Assembly: GCA_018883705.1 (NCBI GenBank)
Contig: JAHLFQ010000053.1
Location: forward strand, 1 to 17,201
DNA: 17,201 nt
Direction of reading: 5' to 3'
DNA from: Candidatus Cellulosilyticum pullistercoris
GTDB lineage: Bacteria; Bacillota; Clostridia; Lachnospirales; Cellulosilyticaceae
The notes under the pieces were generated by a model that saw only the letters and a list, made by a program, of their open reading frames with translations, searched no databases and was not told the DNA's origin. Position 1 is the first letter of the stretch. Every line of letters starts with the position of its first letter. Below are positions 14,028 through 17,201 of this stretch, piece by piece. A program made the translations under genes and the position numbers.

Positions 14028-14465
14028 TTAGTGATTTGTACACCATTTCTTACAGTGATCTTGCTTCTTATGACAGGTAACTTTAGTTCCTCCACACTTT
14101 GGGCATTTTTCTCTATTGACTTGATATTCAATAGGATATACTTCGTGACACTCTTGACACTTAAATAAACAATGCTTTGTCGTATAATCTCCTCCACCTA
14201 TATGAATAGCCTTTCCTTCTACTAAGGCTAAAGTCATTTTCCTTCGTGCCTCATCCAATATATTTTGATAGGTCTGTCTAGATATTCCCATCCTTTGTGC
14301 ACCTTCTTCTTGGCTTAATCCTTCTAAATCTTTAAGTCGTGCTGCCTCAAGTTCCTCTATTTTTAATGTCACTTCTTCACATTCACATTTTTTCTTTCCT
14401 AATGGCTTAAAATAAGTTTCTATTGGAAAAACTTCTACCTTTCTTATTTTTACAGGCCTTGCCAC
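14028..14465 (-). CDS. DUF134 (UPF0251) HTH regulator with C-terminal zinc ribbon
   Basis: This 145-residue predicted DNA-binding protein begins MARPVKIRKVEVFPIETYFKP, the DUF134 hallmark. EELEAARLKDLEGLSQEEGAQRMGISRQTYQNILDEARRKM follows (about 37-77) and contains a sigma-region-4-like helix-turn-helix. ALVEGKAIHIGGGDY closes the DUF134 domain. The extra C-terminal part has C103-X2-C106 and C121-X2-C124 plus further Cys at 99, 131, 138 and 142, so it should bind a metal and could sense it. Cys27 and Cys29 may contribute. The start is GTG after AGAGGAGGAG. It is 81 bases downstream of the precorrin-2 dehydrogenase gene and 134 bases upstream of the NifX-like gene, its usual genomic partner. 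I see no convincing own promoter, so it may be read from the gene before it. Confidence 0.9.
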   Translation of the reverse strand: MARPVKIRKVEVFPIETYFKPLGKKKCECEEVTLKIEELEAARLKDLEGLSQEEGAQRMGISRQTYQNILDEARRKMTLALVEGKAIHIGGGDYTTKHCLFKCQECHEVYPIEYQVNREKCPKCGGTKVTCHKKQDHCKKWCTNH

Positions 14466-14546
14466 TATTTTTCTCCTCCTCTCATCTAATCACCATGTTT
14501 CCTTTACTTTATTTTATCTAATGATCTGTTTATCCATTAAAATGGC

Positions 14547-15137
14547 TTATTCTATAAAATACATTTTTGCATAGTTTTTTAGTTCTTCAAGATTTAAAGT
14601 TGCTATATAGTTTAAACATTCTTTTCTCTTAATCTCATCGACTTCCTTTTTTAATACTTGTTCTCTTAATTGACCAAGAAGCCGAATGTGGTCTTCATAT
14701 TCATCACCATATCTATTAGCTAAGTCTTCTTTAATTTTGGCTGCAAGAGAAGGACTGTTTCCCCCTGTAGATATGGCAATGGTTAAATCCCCTTTCTTAA
14801 ACTGCGCTGGAGTTGAAAAGCTAGAAAGTGCCCTATTATCTACTACATTGCAAAGAATGTTTGCCCGCTTACAATAAAGACCTACTGCTTCATTAAGTGA
14901 CCTGTCATCTGTTGCTGCAAAAACTAGAATACTTCCAGCACAATCTCCTTCTTCATAGTTTTTATAAACTCTATTAACTAATGGCCCCAAATCTTTAAAC
15001 GCCTCAATAAACTTAGGCGCAATAACCTGTATCTCACATTCTTCTTCAACCAATAAACGTGCTTTTCTATAAGCAACTTTTCCACCACCTATAATCGTTA
15101 CCTTACTACCTTTTAAACTTAGCATCGCAGCGTACAT
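14547..15137 (-). CDS. Precorrin-2 dehydrogenase / sirohydrochlorin ferrochelatase (Met8/SirC/CysG-N type)
   Basis: The enzyme oxidises precorrin-2 to sirohydrochlorin with NAD and may insert iron to give siroheme. The 196-residue protein starts MYAAMLSLKGSKVTIIGGGKVAYRKA, the NAD-binding Rossmann motif. It has LVFAATDDRSLNEAV and CNVVDN with Asp100, which aligns with the catalytic Asp of CysG, SirC and Met8p. Then come FSTPAQFKKGDLTIAISTGGNSPSLA, the domain-swapped dimer segment, and a helical C-terminal domain. It is a stand-alone copy: no uroporphyrinogen methyltransferase or other tetrapyrrole gene is in the window. GGAGG lies 8 bases before the ATG. The 111-base region between it and the divergent phosphodiesterase gene must hold both promoters, but none stands out. 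Whether it chelates iron or only oxidises is not decidable. Confidence 0.93.
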   Translation of the reverse strand: MYAAMLSLKGSKVTIIGGGKVAYRKARLLVEEECEIQVIAPKFIEAFKDLGPLVNRVYKNYEEGDCAGSILVFAATDDRSLNEAVGLYCKRANILCNVVDNRALSSFSTPAQFKKGDLTIAISTGGNSPSLAAKIKEDLANRYGDEYEDHIRLLGQLREQVLKKEVDEIKRKECLNYIATLNLEELKNYAKMYFIE

Positions 15138-15248
15138 CTAAATTGCCTCCTTATAATTTCATTTAACACCCTATACTTTAGTATTAAAATCAATTAAAAT
15201 AAATAAATAGATAGATTCACCGATTTTAAAAACAGATAGAGGTGTCTC

Positions 15249-16118
15249 ATGAAATTTAATCAATTTAATATAGGAATGATTCCTCATAAAAAATGGCTGA
15301 AATGGCTACTCTTTTTTATAAGTTTTTTTATTTTAATGTATTTATTTTTAATGATGCCAAATTTAACGAGACGTGAAGCTCTTAACGCTTTTGAAAACTA
15401 TCTTTTTGCACATCGAGGGCTTTATGATAATACGTCTTACATCCCTGAAAACTCTCTGCTTTCTTTTCAAAATGCTATTGATCACGGTTTTGGCATTGAA
15501 CTTGATGTTCAACTAACTAAAGATAAAGTCCCTATAGTTCTTCATGATTATGATCTTAAACGTATCAGTGGCGAAAATGTGTCCGTTTCTAGTCTAACTT
15601 ATGAAGAACTTTCTAACTATAAACTTTTCTCTTCCTCTGAATCGATTCCTTCTCTAAAAGAAGCTCTGAACTTAATCGATGGGCAAGTCCCACTTATGAT
15701 CGAACTTAAAGTCGGTCTAAGCTATCAGGAGACCTGTCAAAAAGTTGCTAATGTTTTAAACTCCTACAAAGGGCCATACTGTATTATTTCTTTTAGCCCT
15801 TTAGCATTACAATGGTTTAAAGAACAAATGCCTCATGTGATTCGGGGGCAACTTTCTACAAACTTCTTTAAAGATCATATAGATGGTCCTACAACAATCC
15901 AATTTATGCTGACTCATTTATTACTAAACTGTCTTTCTCGCCCAGATTTTATTTCTTATAACTATCAATATCTATCTAATCCTTCATTAAATATTTGTAA
16001 GCATTTTTTTGGTACGCCAATTGCCATATGGACTGTTCAAAATCAGGAGCAATATGAGAAGCTTAGCCAAAACGATTCTATTATTGTGTTTGATAGCTTC
16101 TTACCACAATCTCCTTAA
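15249..16118 (+). CDS. Membrane-anchored glycerophosphodiester phosphodiesterase (GDPD) family protein
   Basis: This is a 289-residue phosphodiesterase and the only plus-strand gene. A short basic N-terminus is followed by one membrane segment (about 18-37) with no clear cleavage site, so the domain is probably anchored at the membrane. The GDPD domain has FAHRGLYD (His55, Arg56), PENSLLSF (Glu67, Asn68), GIELDVQLTKDKVPIVLHD (Glu84, Asp86, His99) and MIELKV (Glu152), covering the metal and catalytic residues. IAIWTVQN near the C-terminus is also typical. The likely substrate is a glycerophosphodiester, but related enzymes act on lipoteichoic acid or lysophospholipids, so the substrate is open. 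GAGGTG lies 5 bases before the ATG. It is divergent from the precorrin-2 dehydrogenase gene and convergent with the helicase-LexA gene. Confidence 0.92.
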   Translation: MKFNQFNIGMIPHKKWLKWLLFFISFFILMYLFLMMPNLTRREALNAFENYLFAHRGLYDNTSYIPENSLLSFQNAIDHGFGIELDVQLTKDKVPIVLHDYDLKRISGENVSVSSLTYEELSNYKLFSSSESIPSLKEALNLIDGQVPLMIELKVGLSYQETCQKVANVLNSYKGPYCIISFSPLALQWFKEQMPHVIRGQLSTNFFKDHIDGPTTIQFMLTHLLLNCLSRPDFISYNYQYLSNPSLNICKHFFGTPIAIWTVQNQEQYEKLSQNDSIIVFDSFLPQSP

Positions 16119-16130
16119 TGAAATCATTTT

Positions 16131-16189
16131 AAATAAACTAGAAGCCTATCATTAATCCTTACGCTTTCTTATAGGCTTCTAGTTTATTT
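16131..16189. terminator. Bidirectional terminator between convergent genes
   Basis: A perfect 19-bp inverted repeat has arms 16131-16149 (AAATAAACTAGAAGCCTAT) and 16171-16189, with a 21-base loop. Its AT-rich ends give a U-rich tail in both directions. It serves the GDPD gene (stop 16118) and the minus-strand gene ending at 16194. Confidence 0.9.
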
Positions 16190-16193
16190 ATTT

Positions 16194-17201
16194 TTATCTT
16201 ATATTTTTAATAACACCTATTAATTTTCCCATCACTCTAAAATCACCATCTTCAATCCTAATAGGGCCATATTTAGGATTCTCACTATATAACAGTATAT
16301 GTTCTTCTTCCTGTACAATACGCTTAAGCGTCGTTGCACCATTATAGTAAACGGCTGCGATTTCATTCTGATTGACATTACCCGCTTGAATAACGACATA
16401 ATCTCCATCTGAAATATCTGCTCCAATCATACTATCTCCTTGTACATGAAGTATATACGTATTTTTCTTATGATGTAAAAGTTCACTTGGTAGCTTAAAC
16501 GTTCCACTTATTTCATCTACGATTTCAATAGGCATCCCTGCAGCAATATCCGAGTAAATAGGTAGTTCATCTATCTCCTCTTGTTTCACTTCTTCAATAT
16601 AAGTCTCTCCTGCACTACTATCTTTTTGAAAGATGGTCTCCACGCCAGTTAATTTATTAATATACTTATACGTTTCTACATACCATGGTAATTGACTTGA
16701 CTTGGTATCTATCTTAGGCACTGCATTTATTGTTCTTTGTGTATGTTCATTTTGTGACTCTATAAGCATTTCAAGTGGAGTTGGTATAGTAGGTACTACT
16801 TTTTTATGTACCTGTCCTTTTCTTCTACTGGTTAGATGTTTCACACGCCCTGTCATATCATACCCAATGGATTTAAAGTTCTGGCCTTTAGCAAGCCACG
16901 CATAAGGTAAGCTACTCTCATTTTTATTCATCATAAAGAGTACCTCTCCTGGTCCTTGTGCTTTTAAGTATCTTATAAATTCTAGCTGTACCTTAGTGAG
17001 TTTTTCAGCATCATCTACAATAATATGCTTATAACATACTCTTAGATTATCTTCCTTTAAATACTGAAGAGTATCTTGCTGCATCTCCCCTTTATTCATT
17101 AACCCTTCTTCTTTTAGGCGTTTGGCCATTAAGGTTTTAATTTGCCATAGTGCTTTTCGGCCACTTCCTTTCTTAGGAAGTTTTATAAGTGCACCTTTAC
17201 G
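16194..17201 (-). CDS. Degenerate UvrD-like helicase segment fused to a LexA-type S24 self-cleaving domain (N-terminus beyond window)
   Basis: The frame stays open to the right edge, so the gene is 5'-partial. Numbers below count from the internal ATG at 17129. The visible N-terminal part resembles UvrD-type helicase: HIIVDDAEKLTKVQLEFIRYL (35-55) stands where motif II (DEAQD) is expected. LPYAWLAKGQNFKSIGYDMTGRVKHLT (74-100) resembles the IYG...GRS segment that follows motif III. Key helicase residues are changed, however: VDDAEK replaces DEAQD, and no GDxxQ is seen. After a linker comes a complete S24 domain. It has the cleavage pair Ala197-Gly198 in IAAGMPIE, Ser233 in VQGDSMIG, Lys269 in TTLKRI and the ending VMGKLIGVIKNIR. 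The spacing of Ala-Gly, Ser and Lys is almost that of E. coli LexA. The LexA winged-helix is absent from the visible part, so DNA binding would come from the helicase-like part. It is not canonical LexA; the biological role is unknown. Confidence 0.8.
   Translation of the reverse strand, partial: RKGALIKLPKKGSGRKALWQIKTLMAKRLKEEGLMNKGEMQQDTLQYLKEDNLRVCYKHIIVDDAEKLTKVQLEFIRYLKAQGPGEVLFMMNKNESSLPYAWLAKGQNFKSIGYDMTGRVKHLTSRRKGQVHKKVVPTIPTPLEMLIESQNEHTQRTINAVPKIDTKSSQLPWYVETYKYINKLTGVETIFQKDSSAGETYIEEVKQEEIDELPIYSDIAAGMPIEIVDEISGTFKLPSELLHHKKNTYILHVQGDSMIGADISDGDYVVIQAGNVNQNEIAAVYYNGATTLKRIVQEEEHILLYSENPKYGPIRIEDGDFRVMGKLIGVIKNIR

Noticed and set aside
13489..14465. The NifX-like and DUF134 genes as evidence for nitrogen fixation
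   Set aside because: No nifHDK, nifE/N or full nifB is present, and both families are common in non-diazotrophic anaerobes.
15173..15184. Near-palindrome ATACTTTAGTAT in the divergent region as an operator
   Set aside because: Arms are only 5 bp and A/T-rich, with no promoter boxes in register for either flanking gene.

Overview
The window is low-GC DNA with strong AGGAGG-type ribosome binding sites, frequent GTG/TTG starts and Firmicute-type protein families. It also encodes anaerobic metal-cofactor biology and a hemicellulose glycosidase. This fits an anaerobic, probably plant-fibre-degrading Clostridia member (Lachnospiraceae or Cellulosilyticum-like). The taxon is inferred from gene families only. 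All genes except one (a GDPD-type phosphodiesterase near 15.2-16.1 kb) lie on the minus strand.

Region 1 (7294 down to the left edge) is a ten-gene molybdenum cofactor and molybdate-uptake operon. In transcription order it holds a MoeA-like protein with a Cys-rich tail, moeA, moaC, mobB, moaA, a MOSC protein, mogA/moaB, modA, modB and modC (cut by the left edge). Genes are tightly packed, and several ribosome binding sites are written in the last codons of the preceding gene. No terminator was seen inside. The lead promoter carries a CRP/FNR-family half-site pair centred at -41.5 from a TATAGT -10 box. MoaD, MoaE, MoeB and MobA are absent from the window.

Region 2 (7295-7695) is a 401-bp intergenic region. 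It holds the GH43 terminator, a 17-bp tandem repeat rich in GCATATGC palindromes, and the operon promoter.

Region 3 (7696-12242) has a cytoplasmic GH43 xylosidase/arabinofuranosidase, then a two-gene unit: a TcyP-type cystine symporter followed by a CoA-disulfide-reductase-like flavoenzyme. Together these could import a disulfide and reduce it.

Region 4 (12472-15137) has an NlpC/P60 peptidase of the cytoplasmic YkfC type, a NifX-like protein with a His/Cys-rich tail, a DUF134 (UPF0251) HTH regulator with a zinc ribbon, and a stand-alone precorrin-2 dehydrogenase/ferrochelatase. The NifX-like gene has a near-consensus promoter with a 12-bp palindrome at its start site. That palindrome contains the same GCATATGC octamer as the repeat upstream of the Mo operon.

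Region 5 (15249-17201) has the GDPD gene on the plus strand, converging through a 19-bp-stem terminator on a protein cut by the right edge. This last protein joins a degenerate UvrD-like helicase segment to a LexA-type S24 self-cleaving domain and is the least ordinary gene here.
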